DNA from: Crocinitomicaceae bacterium
Lineage (GTDB): Bacteria > Bacteroidota > Bacteroidia > Flavobacteriales_D > Crocinitomicaceae
NCBI GenBank assembly: GCA_027084145.1
Contig: JALWLM010000328.1
Location: forward strand, 1 to 13,372
DNA: 13,372 nucleotides
Reading direction: 5' to 3'
The first letter of the stretch is position 1; each line of letters opens with the position of its first letter. The notes under the pieces are model-generated. The model was not told the DNA's origin, did not search any database, and saw nothing but the letters and a program-made list of their open reading frames with translations. A program made the translations under genes and the position numbers. Shown here one piece after another: positions 1 through 5,787 of the stretch.

Positions 1-100
1 ACGTTTCATATCCCATAACCTTTGCGACAACAATAAGCTTGATAAGGACTGCTTCATGTCCGTTTTTCTTTAAGATCTTTTGCCTTATTTCTGGAATCAT
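1..100 (-). CDS. Hypothetical protein, N-terminal fragment (runs off left edge)
   Basis: Thirty-three N-terminal codons are visible, starting MIPEIRQKILKKNGHEAVLI, and the reading frame leaves the window open. I chose the ATG at 100 because GAGGAG lies four to five bases upstream; an in-frame ATG at 112 would put that Shine-Dalgarno sequence inside the gene. The visible part is basic then hydrophobic (ILKKNGHEAVLIKLIVVAKVMG), with no motif I recognise. It begins only 17 bases after the T-tract of the terminator at 117-147, in the same direction as the upstream operon, so it may be expressed by read-through or from a weak promoter I cannot identify. Confidence 0.6.
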   Translation of the reverse strand, partial: MIPEIRQKILKKNGHEAVLIKLIVVAKVMGYET

Positions 101-116
101 GGCTCTCCTCATTTTT

Positions 117-147
117 AAAAAACCGGGGAGGGAGGTTAGCTCCCCGG
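117..147 (-). terminator. Intrinsic terminator of the leftward operon
   Basis: Read on the minus strand, CCGGGGA and TCCCCGG form a perfect 7-bp GC-rich stem around an 11-base loop, followed at once by TTTTTT. This is a textbook rho-independent terminator. It lies 36 bases after the stop codon of the gene ending at 183, and so closes the long leftward transcript. Confidence 0.85.
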
Positions 148-182
148 AGTTAATGGAGGTAAAAGGAGGGGGAGGAAGGGGA

Positions 183-935
183 TCAAAATTCCTCTTTAGG
201 GAGCAAAACCTTTACTCCCGGATAAATTGCTTCAAGTTGCTCCTTGATTTTAATAAGCCGCGCTGCAACCTTTTCTTCATCGCTTAGTTCCTCACTATAA
301 ATAATTGGTGCATAATAGTCTTTCCAGTCTTCAATTATCCTTGCTAAGAGTTCGCCTCTTTTGTTTCTTATCTCGTCTTCCGGGATGTTCTCCAGTTTTG
401 CAATTCCGTTTATTGCTTCATTTATTGAATCCATTGCTTCTGGAGGGACTCTAAAGGAGAAACTTACCCAGTTTTCGTTATTCTCTTCCTGTTTTCCAAG
501 GGCTTTATCGATTTCCCTTTTAAATTCTCTAACAGACATAGAAAGAGCTTTTTCTACCCATTGGTCTAAATTTGATTTTGTTAATATGCCTGCTTTTCTG
601 AGCATGGTCAGAAGGTAAGATTTTGTATATCCTATCTCTGCTAACATTTTTGGATTAACAGGAAGTGTGGATCCGGATCCAAAGTTTCTCCATATTCTCA
701 TTAACATTTCTGCCGTTCTTCTTTCAAACTCGAATCTTGGATTTGATTCTATGAATTCAAAAACAGAACTATATCCCCATTCCCGGTAGAGCTCTTTTTT
801 TGATATTATGTGGAGGTATTCAGCTATTTTAAGAAAATTTGCCTGGATATTGTACTGAGCCTGTTCTATCAGTTTAATCGCTGTTTGCTCGTCTCTTATT
901 TGGATTTCAGCTCTTATTACTGGATCCAACTTCAT
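183..935 (-). CDS. Hypothetical DNA-binding-like phage protein
   Basis: A 250-residue soluble protein with no membrane segment. Residues about 25-60 (LIEQAQYNIQANFLKIAEYL, then ELYREWGYSSVFEFIES) resemble the N-terminal helical module found in many phage and plasmid ParB-like or HNH-associated proteins. There a GYSSFEEY-type motif precedes a helix-turn-helix, and the run PKMLAEIGYTKSYLL...VEKALSMSVREFKREID (about 95-140) fits the second half of that module. The C-terminal 100 residues are charged and I do not recognise them. AGGAGG lies only one base before the annotated ATG, so initiation at the TTG two codons later (929) is possible. The first 29 bases overlap the upstream gene, suggesting translational coupling. 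It is the last gene before the terminator. Function is unknown; a DNA-binding role is inferred. Confidence 0.7.
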   Translation of the reverse strand: MKLDPVIRAEIQIRDEQTAIKLIEQAQYNIQANFLKIAEYLHIISKKELYREWGYSSVFEFIESNPRFEFERRTAEMLMRIWRNFGSGSTLPVNPKMLAEIGYTKSYLLTMLRKAGILTKSNLDQWVEKALSMSVREFKREIDKALGKQEENNENWVSFSFRVPPEAMDSINEAINGIAKLENIPEDEIRNKRGELLARIIEDWKDYYAPIIYSEELSDEEKVAARLIKIKEQLEAIYPGVKVLLPKEEF

Positions 936-1140
936 ACCTCCTGTTTAAAACTACGAGGATATTATGAGCTTTCCTGATTGACACATTTTCCAGGAATTCT
1001 CTGCATTCATCTTCAGAAGAACACCCCCGCAAAAATCTTATGCATTCTGGTGGAAGAGGAAGGTCAAAGATCTTTTCATCTTTCAGCCTTTTTAGCTCAT
1101 CTAAGATAATTCTTATTTGTGGTTTTGTTGGCTTAATCAC
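907..1140 (-). CDS. Hypothetical small protein
   Basis: A 77-residue charged protein starting with GTG. AGAGG lies about seven bases upstream, inside the end of the preceding gene, with which it overlaps by 8 bases. It has a basic N-terminal half (IKPTKPQIRIILDELKRLKD) and two cysteines (in PPECIRF and RGCSSEDECRE). No known domain is recognised. Tight overlap on both sides marks it as a real member of the operon. Confidence 0.65.
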   Translation of the reverse strand: MIKPTKPQIRIILDELKRLKDEKIFDLPLPPECIRFLRGCSSEDECREFLENVSIRKAHNILVVLNRRYEVGSSNKS

Positions 1141-1459
1141 TTTTTCCCTCTAATTTTTTCATGAGTATTGCGTCTATAAGAAACAGGTAATTGATTAAAT
1201 CACCAATTTTCTCGTCCCATATTTCCCTTGTTACTTTCTTTTGGTTCATCACTATCTCGTAAACACTTTCAAAATGTTTCATCATATAAAGGAAGGCTAC
1301 TTGTTCTGGTTCAATCCCCAGCATCCTGGCAGAAACATTAAAATTCCTCATCTTATCTTCTTCTGAAGAGTATTCTTCAGACTTCTTGATTAGCGTTTCA
1401 CTGCATTTTTCAAATCTGTTGTAAAAAAATTTTTTGAATTCATCCTCTGTTATCCTCAT
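1133..1459 (-). CDS. Nmad1/MazG-like small phage protein
   Basis: A 108-residue all-helical protein. The pattern LIKKSEEYSSEEDKMRNF, then ARMLGIEPEQVAFLYMMKHF, then EKIGDLINYLFLIDAIL matches what I recall of the DUF1599/Nmad1-like family common in phages, where a K-x-x-(E/D)-Y motif, an HF or HL helix and a final D-x-x-NY-x-x-L helix give a MazG-like fold. Nmad1 means nucleotide modification associated domain; the biochemical role of the family is not settled. The ATG shares one base with the stop of the upstream gene. Presence in the same element as a DpdA-like enzyme fits a link to modified nucleotides, but that is inference. Confidence 0.55.
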   Translation of the reverse strand: MRITEDEFKKFFYNRFEKCSETLIKKSEEYSSEEDKMRNFNVSARMLGIEPEQVAFLYMMKHFESVYEIVMNQKKVTREIWDEKIGDLINYLFLIDAILMKKLEGKSD

Positions 1460-2040
1460 TAGAGACCCTCCAGGAGTTTTACTGCTTTTTCTATTGGTAT
1501 GTTCATTACTTTTTCAACGAGTCTGCTTTTCAATAGGTTTTCTATATGTTTTTGGAGAGCATAAAGCTCTTCATTTGACAAACTTTCCAGATTTTCTTTT
1601 AGGTTCCTAAAGGATTTGTCTTGCTTTTCGTTCTTGATGTATACAACACCTCTTCCTTCTTTTTTTCTTTTAATAACTCCTTCGTTTATCATTCTGATAA
1701 TGAAGTGTCTAAAGTAAGTCTGGGGCTTTTGAAAGAAACTCTCTATATCACGGTTTGTTATTTCTGGTTTTTCATCAAGCAAGTCAAGTACTTTCTCCCT
1801 GAATTTCTCGTAGCTCCATCTTTGAGTGTGGTTTTCTTTATTTGAGAGAATAGCTCTCATTATCCTGTCAAGGTTTTCTTCAGATATTTCCTGGAGATTT
1901 AAAAATCTGTTTATTACAGATGGATCAATCTGTGTTGTTTCCTGGATATAATTCCAGTCCTTGTTTATGCTTTTTAGTTTTTCATCTATTGATTTTTTCA
2001 GTATCTCTAATTGTTTTCTATCCCTTACAACTGCTCCCAT
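1459..2040 (-). CDS. Two-HTH putative transcriptional regulator
   Basis: A 193-residue protein. Residues about 23-66 (WNYIQETTQIDPSVINRFLN) look like a lambda-repressor or XRE-type helix-turn-helix. Residues 78-136 look like a winged helix: KVLDLLDEKPEITNRDIESF as the N-terminal helices, RHFIIRMINEGVIKR as the recognition helix, and GRGVVYIK as the wing. The C-terminal 50 residues (LESLSNEELYALQKHIENLL) are amphipathic and could mediate dimerisation. The start at 2040 is well supported by AGGAGG five bases upstream. The stop of the preceding gene overlaps this Shine-Dalgarno, and an 18-bp palindrome sits just before it. Role inferred: regulator inside the early operon. Confidence 0.65.
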   Translation of the reverse strand: MGAVVRDRKQLEILKKSIDEKLKSINKDWNYIQETTQIDPSVINRFLNLQEISEENLDRIMRAILSNKENHTQRWSYEKFREKVLDLLDEKPEITNRDIESFFQKPQTYFRHFIIRMINEGVIKRKKEGRGVVYIKNEKQDKSFRNLKENLESLSNEELYALQKHIENLLKSRLVEKVMNIPIEKAVKLLEGL

Positions 2041-2051
2041 AACAACCTCCT

Positions 2052-2357
2052 TTACTTGCGCAAACGTTTGCGCATTATTTTTATGAATGTATCTATGTCC
2101 ATAATCACAAGCGGGGATTTCCTGTCTGCTTTTACGATCAAAAAATCGTTTTCTTTTATCCAGTTGTAGATCTGTTTAAATCCATCTTTTCTTGCTTTTA
2201 CTTCACACTTTAATGAGTCCCCAATGATGATGTCTCCTTTAAAACCATTTGCAGATCCACTCAAAGGAACCCTCTTTGCCGGAATCTCATTATCTTTCAG
2301 GTAGTTTACAATCTCTCTTTCTACCCTTGAGCCTTTTCTTTTCTGCATTCTCCCCAT
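2052..2357 (-). CDS. Hjc-like PDDEXK nuclease (putative Holliday junction resolvase)
   Basis: A 101-residue protein with the compact nuclease core of archaeal and phage Hjc-like resolvases: KGSRVEREIVNYL with Glu14, PLSGSANGFKGDIII with Asp42, and CEVKAR with Glu52 and Lys54, that is E...D-X(n)-E-X-K. FKQIYNWIKENDFLIVKADR and SPLVIM follow, as expected. The family cleaves branched DNA with a divalent metal, and in this element it could resolve replication or recombination intermediates. The start at 2357 follows the previous stop directly, with AAGGAG six bases upstream. The C-terminus is very basic (MRKRLRK), fitting DNA binding. The family-level call is fairly sure; substrate specificity is not. 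Confidence 0.75.
   Translation of the reverse strand: MGRMQKRKGSRVEREIVNYLKDNEIPAKRVPLSGSANGFKGDIIIGDSLKCEVKARKDGFKQIYNWIKENDFLIVKADRKSPLVIMDIDTFIKIMRKRLRK
2057..2074. repeat. Perfect 18-bp palindrome (LacI/PurR-box-like)
   Basis: TGCGCAAACGTTTGCGCA is fully self-complementary and contains GCAAACGTTTGC, the core of LacI/PurR-family operators. It encodes the last residues (MRKRLRK) of the nuclease-like gene and lies six bases before the Shine-Dalgarno of the next gene, so in RNA it could form a GCGCAA/UUGCGC hairpin next to that ribosome binding site. A 14-bp version recurs at 8975-8988. Confidence 0.7.
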
Positions 2358-2648
2358 CTAAAGCTCCTTGCAGATCTCTTTTAACAGAGCCATATATATG
2401 ACTCTGCCTACTGTTGTGTTGTTTTCTTCAGCTACCTCTTTTATTTTGTCAATGGTATCTATGGACAAATTGATACTTACACTTTTAGCCGTTGAGCTTG
2501 AGAGAAGATTCCTAACGCTGTTGAGATTTTTGTTTACGGTTTTTTCTATGAAAGCAGATCTGCTTAAACCATCTTTCTTTTCATCTATAAGCCTTAAAAC
2601 ATATTCAGGAATCGTAAGAGTTATCATAAATTTTTCAGTTTCTACCAA
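2358..2648 (-). CDS. Tandem ribbon-helix-helix DNA-binding protein (paralogue A)
   Basis: Two ribbon-helix-helix units lie in one chain of 96 residues: MITLTIPEYVLRLIDEKKDG...SRSAFIEKTV (about 8-38) and SVSINLSIDTIDKIKEVAEE...TVGRVIYMALL (about 56-89). Each has an alternating beta strand followed by two helices. RHH proteins normally bind DNA as dimers, so a duplicated unit could act as a single-chain dimer, as in TraY of the F plasmid. I chose TTG at 2648 because AGGA lies about five bases upstream; ATG at 2627 is the alternative and has no clear Shine-Dalgarno. It overlaps the end of the upstream paralogue by 14 bases. Regulator or DNA-packaging role is inferred. Confidence 0.65.
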   Translation of the reverse strand: MVETEKFMITLTIPEYVLRLIDEKKDGLSRSAFIEKTVNKNLNSVRNLLSSSTAKSVSINLSIDTIDKIKEVAEENNTTVGRVIYMALLKEICKEL

Positions 2649-2910
2649 CTTCTTCCTCCTTTGCCCAGTGTGCAACAGCTCTTTCTAAAAAGATTTTGGC
2701 TTTTTCTCTTTTCCTTATCTGCTTGAGTAGATCATAAGGGAGGGAGACCCCGATTGTTACCTTTTTTTCTGATCTGATATTTGAAGGAATATTCTCATGC
2801 AGATATCTCTGGGCTATTTCTCTGACAGAATCAGAGACGGGTCTCCCTTGTTTTTTTATTTTCTCTAAAGCTTTTTCAGGAACTGAAAGATTAACCTTCA
2901 GATGCTTCAT
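2635..2910 (-). CDS. Tandem ribbon-helix-helix DNA-binding protein (paralogue B)
   Basis: A 91-residue protein with the same two-unit layout as its downstream neighbour: KHLKVNLSVPEKALEKIKKQ...VSDSVREIAQRYL (about 2-38) and KKVTIGVSLPYDLLKQIRKR...IFLERAVAHWA (about 49-83). Both strands show the alternating polar and hydrophobic pattern of RHH DNA-contacting ribbons. GAAGG lies five bases before the ATG at 2910. An operator (2920-2940) and a candidate promoter stand directly upstream, so this gene begins its own transcription unit as well as being readable from upstream. Its own product, the downstream paralogue or the LexA-like repressor could bind there. Confidence 0.7.
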   Translation of the reverse strand: MKHLKVNLSVPEKALEKIKKQGRPVSDSVREIAQRYLHENIPSNIRSEKKVTIGVSLPYDLLKQIRKREKAKIFLERAVAHWAKEEEVGRN

Positions 2911-2919
2911 TTTACCTTC

Positions 2920-2940
2920 ATAACCGTTTTATATGGTTAT
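2920..2940. promoter_or_regulatory. Operator copy 1
   Basis: A 21-bp inverted repeat with core ACCGTTTTATATGGT and perfect outer arms ATAACC/GGTTAT. It lies between a candidate -10 and the start of the RHH gene at 2910, where bound repressor would block initiation. It is one of eight copies of the same motif in the window. Confidence 0.75.
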
Positions 2941-2967
2941 ATTATAGCACAAGTCAAGAGATGTCAA
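2941..2967 (-). promoter_or_regulatory. Candidate sigma-70-type promoter
   Basis: On the minus strand TTGACA (2962-2967) and TATAAT (2941-2946) are both perfect consensus hexamers, but the spacer is 15 bp. A TAATAT two bases further on gives the optimal 17 bp. The -35 lies just past the end of the preceding gene and operator copy 1 abuts the -10. Confidence 0.6.
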
Positions 2968-3283
2968 TGTAGTCACCATCAAATAGTTTTCTTGTGTTTT
3001 CAGCTGTTTGGTAAAATTTCACTGCTTCCAAAATATACCTGCCGATAGATTCCTGCTGTTCCCGAAAGGAATTTTTCCCCTTAATGATCTTCCATATTTC
3101 TTTTACTGTGATTGGAATAATTCCACTGGTAATAAATCTTTGTTTTGCTTTCGGGTTTATTATTATGCATACTGGAACCTTTTCAATCCTGTCTCCATAG
3201 TCAATCTGTACATACGTCTCTTTTGGTTTTTTTGTCTTCAAGATCTCTTCTTTTAATACTATCAGATCTTCCCTGGTTATCAT
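2954..3283 (-). CDS. Hypothetical protein
   Basis: A 109-residue soluble protein, MITREDLIVLKEEILKTKKP at its start, then a predicted beta-rich stretch (YVQIDYGDRIEKVPVCIIIN) and a helical C-terminal half (VKEIWKIIKGKNSFREQQES, GRYILEAVKFYQTAE). No domain is recognised. AGGAG lies eight bases before the ATG. The start overlaps the preceding stop as ATGA, so the two genes are translationally coupled. Its end runs up to the promoter for the RHH genes. Confidence 0.65.
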   Translation of the reverse strand: MITREDLIVLKEEILKTKKPKETYVQIDYGDRIEKVPVCIIINPKAKQRFITSGIIPITVKEIWKIIKGKNSFREQQESIGRYILEAVKFYQTAENTRKLFDGDYIDIS

Positions 3284-3489
3284 CTTCTTGCTCCTGATAT
3301 TGATGTATCTATATCAAAAATAACAGCACCGTCTTTTACCCTTTTTCTTTTATACCTGAAAAGTTCCGTAAGTCCATTTTTTCTGTTTATTATCTTGAGC
3401 AGCTTTGTTGATCTGTTTGCGTGATACTTGAAGACTTCAGGGTTATATCTTTTTGTGTAATTCGGAAATTTGAGTACTAATTCCTTCAT
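3280..3489 (-). CDS. Hypothetical basic small protein
   Basis: Sixty-nine residues, strongly basic (KRYNPEVFKYHANRSTKLLK and FRYKRKRVKDG), with no cysteine and no membrane segment. A strong AGGAGG lies seven bases before the ATG, and that Shine-Dalgarno overlaps the preceding stop codon. Its last bases overlap the next start as ATGA. It is real by spacing and ribosome binding site, but unrecognised. Basic charge hints at nucleic acid contact, no more. Confidence 0.6.
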   Translation of the reverse strand: MKELVLKFPNYTKRYNPEVFKYHANRSTKLLKIINRKNGLTELFRYKRKRVKDGAVIFDIDTSISGARR

Positions 3490-3490
3490 T

Positions 3491-3739
3491 TTATCCTCCT
3501 TTTGGACAGTGATCTATTTTTGGAAGTAGTCTCATCTGAGGCACTTCATCTCTCTCCACAAGGAATCTTATTTCTCTGTGATTCACCGAGAATCCCTTGA
3601 AAGGATAAACCCACCGTTTTCCTGAACCCTTTGAACATTCAACCGTTACAAGATTTCCAGATGTCTTATAGGTATAATACCTGCTTGATAAAAACATCTG
3701 GTGATTCCCAAAATCCAAAACAATGTCTTGCTCCTTCAT
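3491..3739 (-). CDS. Hypothetical small beta-rich protein
   Basis: Eighty-two residues with a mostly beta pattern (DIVLDFGNHQMFLSSRYYTY, NLVTVEC, RWVYPFKGFSVNHREIRFLV) and two cysteines. No family is recognised. The start is set by GGAGGTG five bases upstream, and that GGAGG is at the same time one arm of operator copy 2. The C-terminal codons (PKGG then stop) form the Shine-Dalgarno of the next gene. Confidence 0.6.
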   Translation of the reverse strand: MKEQDIVLDFGNHQMFLSSRYYTYKTSGNLVTVECSKGSGKRWVYPFKGFSVNHREIRFLVERDEVPQMRLLPKIDHCPKGG

Positions 3740-3745
3740 CGTTGC

Positions 3746-3766
3746 ACCTCCGTTTTATACGGTTAT
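3746..3766. promoter_or_regulatory. Operator copy 2, fused to a Shine-Dalgarno
   Basis: On the minus strand the core is ACCGTATAAAACGGA. The left arm ATAACCGT is intact, but the right arm reads ACGGAGGT instead of ACGGTTAT, so the operator carries the ribosome binding site of the gene at 3739. A 24-bp stretch including it (3745-3768) is identical to that at copy 5 (9250-9273). A TATAAA is present inside, but no -35 is seen. Confidence 0.65.
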
Positions 3767-4024
3767 TTAAGAGATAAGATTTTTTTGTCCTTTTCTTCCT
3801 ATGCGATACGTTTTCTTTTTCGCTTTGACCCCTTCTCTTTGCTCGATTTCCTTGATAGTAATGTTTTTATAGTCCTTGTCGGAAAGTACTACATAAAAAC
3901 CTTCATCTACGAGAGCTGCCGGAAGGATCCCTCTATTTTCCGTTTTTTTTACCTGATCAGATTTTTTCTTTGCGTAATAAATAAATCTTTTGTTGCTTGT
4001 GTTTTCATCCCATAGATTAATCAC
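3767..4024 (-). CDS. Hypothetical small protein, first gene after an operator-controlled promoter
   Basis: Eighty-five residues starting at GTG 4024 (VINLWDENTSNKRFIYYAKK). An ideal AAAGGAGGTGAT lies eight bases upstream. A further in-frame GTG at 4033 sits inside this Shine-Dalgarno and is unlikely to be used. The sequence is charged with a short hydrophobic beta stretch (ILPAALVDEGFYVVLSDKDY) and a very basic C-terminus (KKKTYRIGRKGQKN). No domain is recognised. It is the first of four unrecognised small genes behind a strong regulated promoter, a position often taken by accessory or anti-host genes, which is inference only. Confidence 0.6.
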   Translation of the reverse strand: MINLWDENTSNKRFIYYAKKKSDQVKKTENRGILPAALVDEGFYVVLSDKDYKNITIKEIEQREGVKAKKKTYRIGRKGQKNLIS

Positions 4025-4046
4025 TTTTATCACCTCCTTTATTAAT

Positions 4047-4075
4047 ATATTACCGTCTTAAACGGTAATGGTCAA
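4047..4075 (-). promoter_or_regulatory. Promoter with operator copy 3 in its spacer
   Basis: Minus-strand TTGACC (4070-4075), a 17-bp spacer, then TAATAT (4047-4052). The operator (4049-4069, core ACCGTCTTAAACGGT, arms ATTACCGT/ACGGTAAT perfect over 8 bp) fills the spacer and runs into the -10, so repressor and RNA polymerase cannot bind together. The same layout recurs at 9594-9622. It drives the small-gene, RHH and nuclease part of the operon. Confidence 0.85.
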
Positions 4076-4081
4076 GCGGTA

Positions 4082-4855
4082 TCAAATTTTATAAATGTTT
4101 GATTCTACATTCTTTTGAAGAGTTCTTATATCCCCTTTTTTTGCAAATTCTACCCACTCTCTGCTTCTTAAAGAAGGATAATCAAACCAGACAAAATATC
4201 CGATTTCATTTAACCTATCCGATAAAAGCACAAGATCATTAATTTCCTTTTCCTGTCTGTATTTTCTTATATCCTCATTCATCGTCAGAATCGTAAACTT
4301 TCTCTGGGTATATCTATAATCAAGAACTGTATATATCTGGGAAAACCTGTAATCCGTCTTGTGCCCGGTCATAAGGTCATCTATGACAAGCAGTTCAACT
4401 TCCATCATTTTTGCTAAAAATTCATTCAGGCTTTCAAACTCGTATAGTTTGATATCAAGTTTTTTCTTGTCTATGTAAAAAACACTTCTTCTTTGAGAAA
4501 ACTGAATATATGCTATCTTTTTTGCTATCATTGTTTTTCCTGTTCCCATCTCCCCGAAAAGTACAAGAAACGGGTAATCGTCTTTCTCTTGTTTCCACCA
4601 TTTTCTGATGCTTTCAATTTTTTCTTTACTGTTTTTTGTTTTTCCGTTAGAAAAATATAAAAACTCATAAAACTTAAATCTTTTTGATTGGACCACATCC
4701 TGGTATGTCAGTCCAGATGCTTTTAAGTCATCAAGAAACTTCTGGATCCTCTGTTTTCTTTCTATTTCTTCAAGCTCCTTTTTCTTTGCCAGATATGCCT
4801 TTTCGCTAAAATCACTTCTTATTTTTTCTACGAGAAATGAAAACTCCTTATCCAT
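4082..4855 (-). CDS. DnaC/IstB-type AAA+ helicase loader
   Basis: A 257-residue ATPase expected to load the replicative DnaB helicase at the element's origin. Walker A is GEMGTGKT (101-108), Walker B is LLVIDDL (155-161), sensor 1 is the TMN at 191-193, and SDRLNE around Arg214 matches the arginine-finger region of DnaC-like proteins. Residues 1-45 are a charged coiled-coil-like N-terminus (KKKELEEIERKQRIQKF), where DnaC proteins contact the helicase. The ATG at 4855 has GGAGG seven bases upstream; longer in-frame readings would run into the neighbouring gene. It follows the initiator and the DpdA-like gene, and together with the initiator forms a lambda O/P-type replication pair. The stop lies six bases from the next promoter's -35. 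Confidence 0.88.
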   Translation of the reverse strand: MDKEFSFLVEKIRSDFSEKAYLAKKKELEEIERKQRIQKFLDDLKASGLTYQDVVQSKRFKFYEFLYFSNGKTKNSKEKIESIRKWWKQEKDDYPFLVLFGEMGTGKTMIAKKIAYIQFSQRRSVFYIDKKKLDIKLYEFESLNEFLAKMMEVELLVIDDLMTGHKTDYRFSQIYTVLDYRYTQRKFTILTMNEDIRKYRQEKEINDLVLLSDRLNEIGYFVWFDYPSLRSREWVEFAKKGDIRTLQKNVESNIYKI

Positions 4856-4871
4856 TTTTATCCTCCTTCCT

Positions 4872-5762
4872 TTATTTAATGCAACAGATTTCCTCAAATA
4901 GCTCACATTGAGGATCACCGGATACATCATCCTTAACCTGTTTTTGAAGACTTGCCATGTTGAATGCTGCAAGAGCTGCAAACATATATTTGTCCTTCGA
5001 CGGGAGCTTCAGTCTTCTTCTTTTTCCCTCATAGTCAATTACCTGGAACATTGCTGCCGCAAAAGAAGCAGTTGCAGAATCAACACTGTTTATCCCGTAT
5101 TTTTTCATTTCAAGAACCCACTTTGGATTTGCGATACCAAAACAATGAACATGGTAATGCTGTGGAATTGCTTCTCTGACAAACTTTGTAGTTGTATACA
5201 GATCCGGTGGTTTCCTCATGCATACAGAACCAATAGCAAACCAATAATTTTCAGATGGAAGGTTAAAGAAACCCCTTTTTTCATATTCATTCAAGCAATA
5301 TTCGTACTCGCTTAAATGGAAGCCTTGAACTACAATTGCTATTTTTTTGTCTTTCAGTTCTTGATTTTTCATAGATTCTTCTATCAAAAACTCTGCATTT
5401 TGAATTGTTCGATTTATTGCAGACATCCTGTCTAACTTTGCCATTTCCAAGATAGAATCCTCACAGGGAATATCTACATGGGCTATCACGTCTGGATTTA
5501 TCTGCATCTGAATGTCTAAAACTTTTTGGGGGTTTCCTGCATATTCTTCTACTGCACCGGGACCATATTTTTTGATCCATCCGAGTAACCCCGAATCAGC
5601 AAAAAGAAGTTTTGCCTTTGACTGGATAAGATTGAGATGTTTTTTCCATCTTGCCTCAAAACTTAGCATAGATGCAGCTATAAGGAGATTAAGCTCTTTG
5701 TCATCAAAAAATCTCAATGCTCTGTGCTCAGCTCCTCCCATTAGCACATGAAATATCTCCAT
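4872..5762 (-). CDS. dpdA: DpdA-like 7-deazaguanine DNA transglycosylase (TGT fold)
   Basis: A 296-residue member of the tRNA-guanine transglycosylase superfamily. Motifs in family order: LLFADSGLLGW with Asp56 (the DSGG base-binding Asp of TGT), DVIAHVDIPCE with Asp97, VQGFH (145-149), FAIGSV (175-180), YHVHCFGIANPKWVLEM (203-219), and GINSVDSAT with Asp228 at the place of the catalytic nucleophile. The C-terminal zinc site CxCxxC of tRNA enzymes is absent, which together with phage context points to DpdA, the DNA-acting branch. DpdA swaps guanine in DNA for a 7-deazaguanine such as preQ0, protecting phage DNA from restriction. No preQ0 synthesis gene is seen here, so the base would come from the host. 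I chose ATG 5762 (GGAGG five bases upstream); an earlier in-frame ATG at 5774 lies inside the operator. An alternative is an RNA-acting TGT paralogue. Confidence 0.75.
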   Translation of the reverse strand: MEIFHVLMGGAEHRALRFFDDKELNLLIAASMLSFEARWKKHLNLIQSKAKLLFADSGLLGWIKKYGPGAVEEYAGNPQKVLDIQMQINPDVIAHVDIPCEDSILEMAKLDRMSAINRTIQNAEFLIEESMKNQELKDKKIAIVVQGFHLSEYEYCLNEYEKRGFFNLPSENYWFAIGSVCMRKPPDLYTTTKFVREAIPQHYHVHCFGIANPKWVLEMKKYGINSVDSATASFAAAMFQVIDYEGKRRRLKLPSKDKYMFAALAAFNMASLQKQVKDDVSGDPQCELFEEICCIK

Positions 5763-5766
5763 TTTT

Positions 5767-5787
5767 ACCTCCATATAATACGGTTAT
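5767..5787. promoter_or_regulatory. Operator copy 4, fused to a Shine-Dalgarno
   Basis: On the minus strand the core is ACCGTATTATATGGA with left arm ATAACCGT. The right arm is ATGGAGGT, so GGAGG serves as ribosome binding site for the DpdA-like gene. The stop codon TAA of the initiator gene lies inside the left arm. Only a TATTAT -10-like hexamer is seen, with no -35. Confidence 0.65.

Noticed and set aside
2057..2085. Palindrome followed by T-rich sequence on the plus strand as a terminator
   Set aside because: All genes around it are on the minus strand, where no T-tract follows; a loop of four bases would be needed inside a perfect palindrome.
4856..4981. N-terminal extension of the helicase loader from 4981
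   Set aside because: It lies wholly inside or before the DpdA-like gene's end; ATG 4855 has a strong Shine-Dalgarno and fits the family length.
4908..5315. Plus-strand open frame of 135 codons
   Set aside because: It is antisense to the DpdA-like gene, cysteine-rich and of unnatural composition, with no ribosome binding site.
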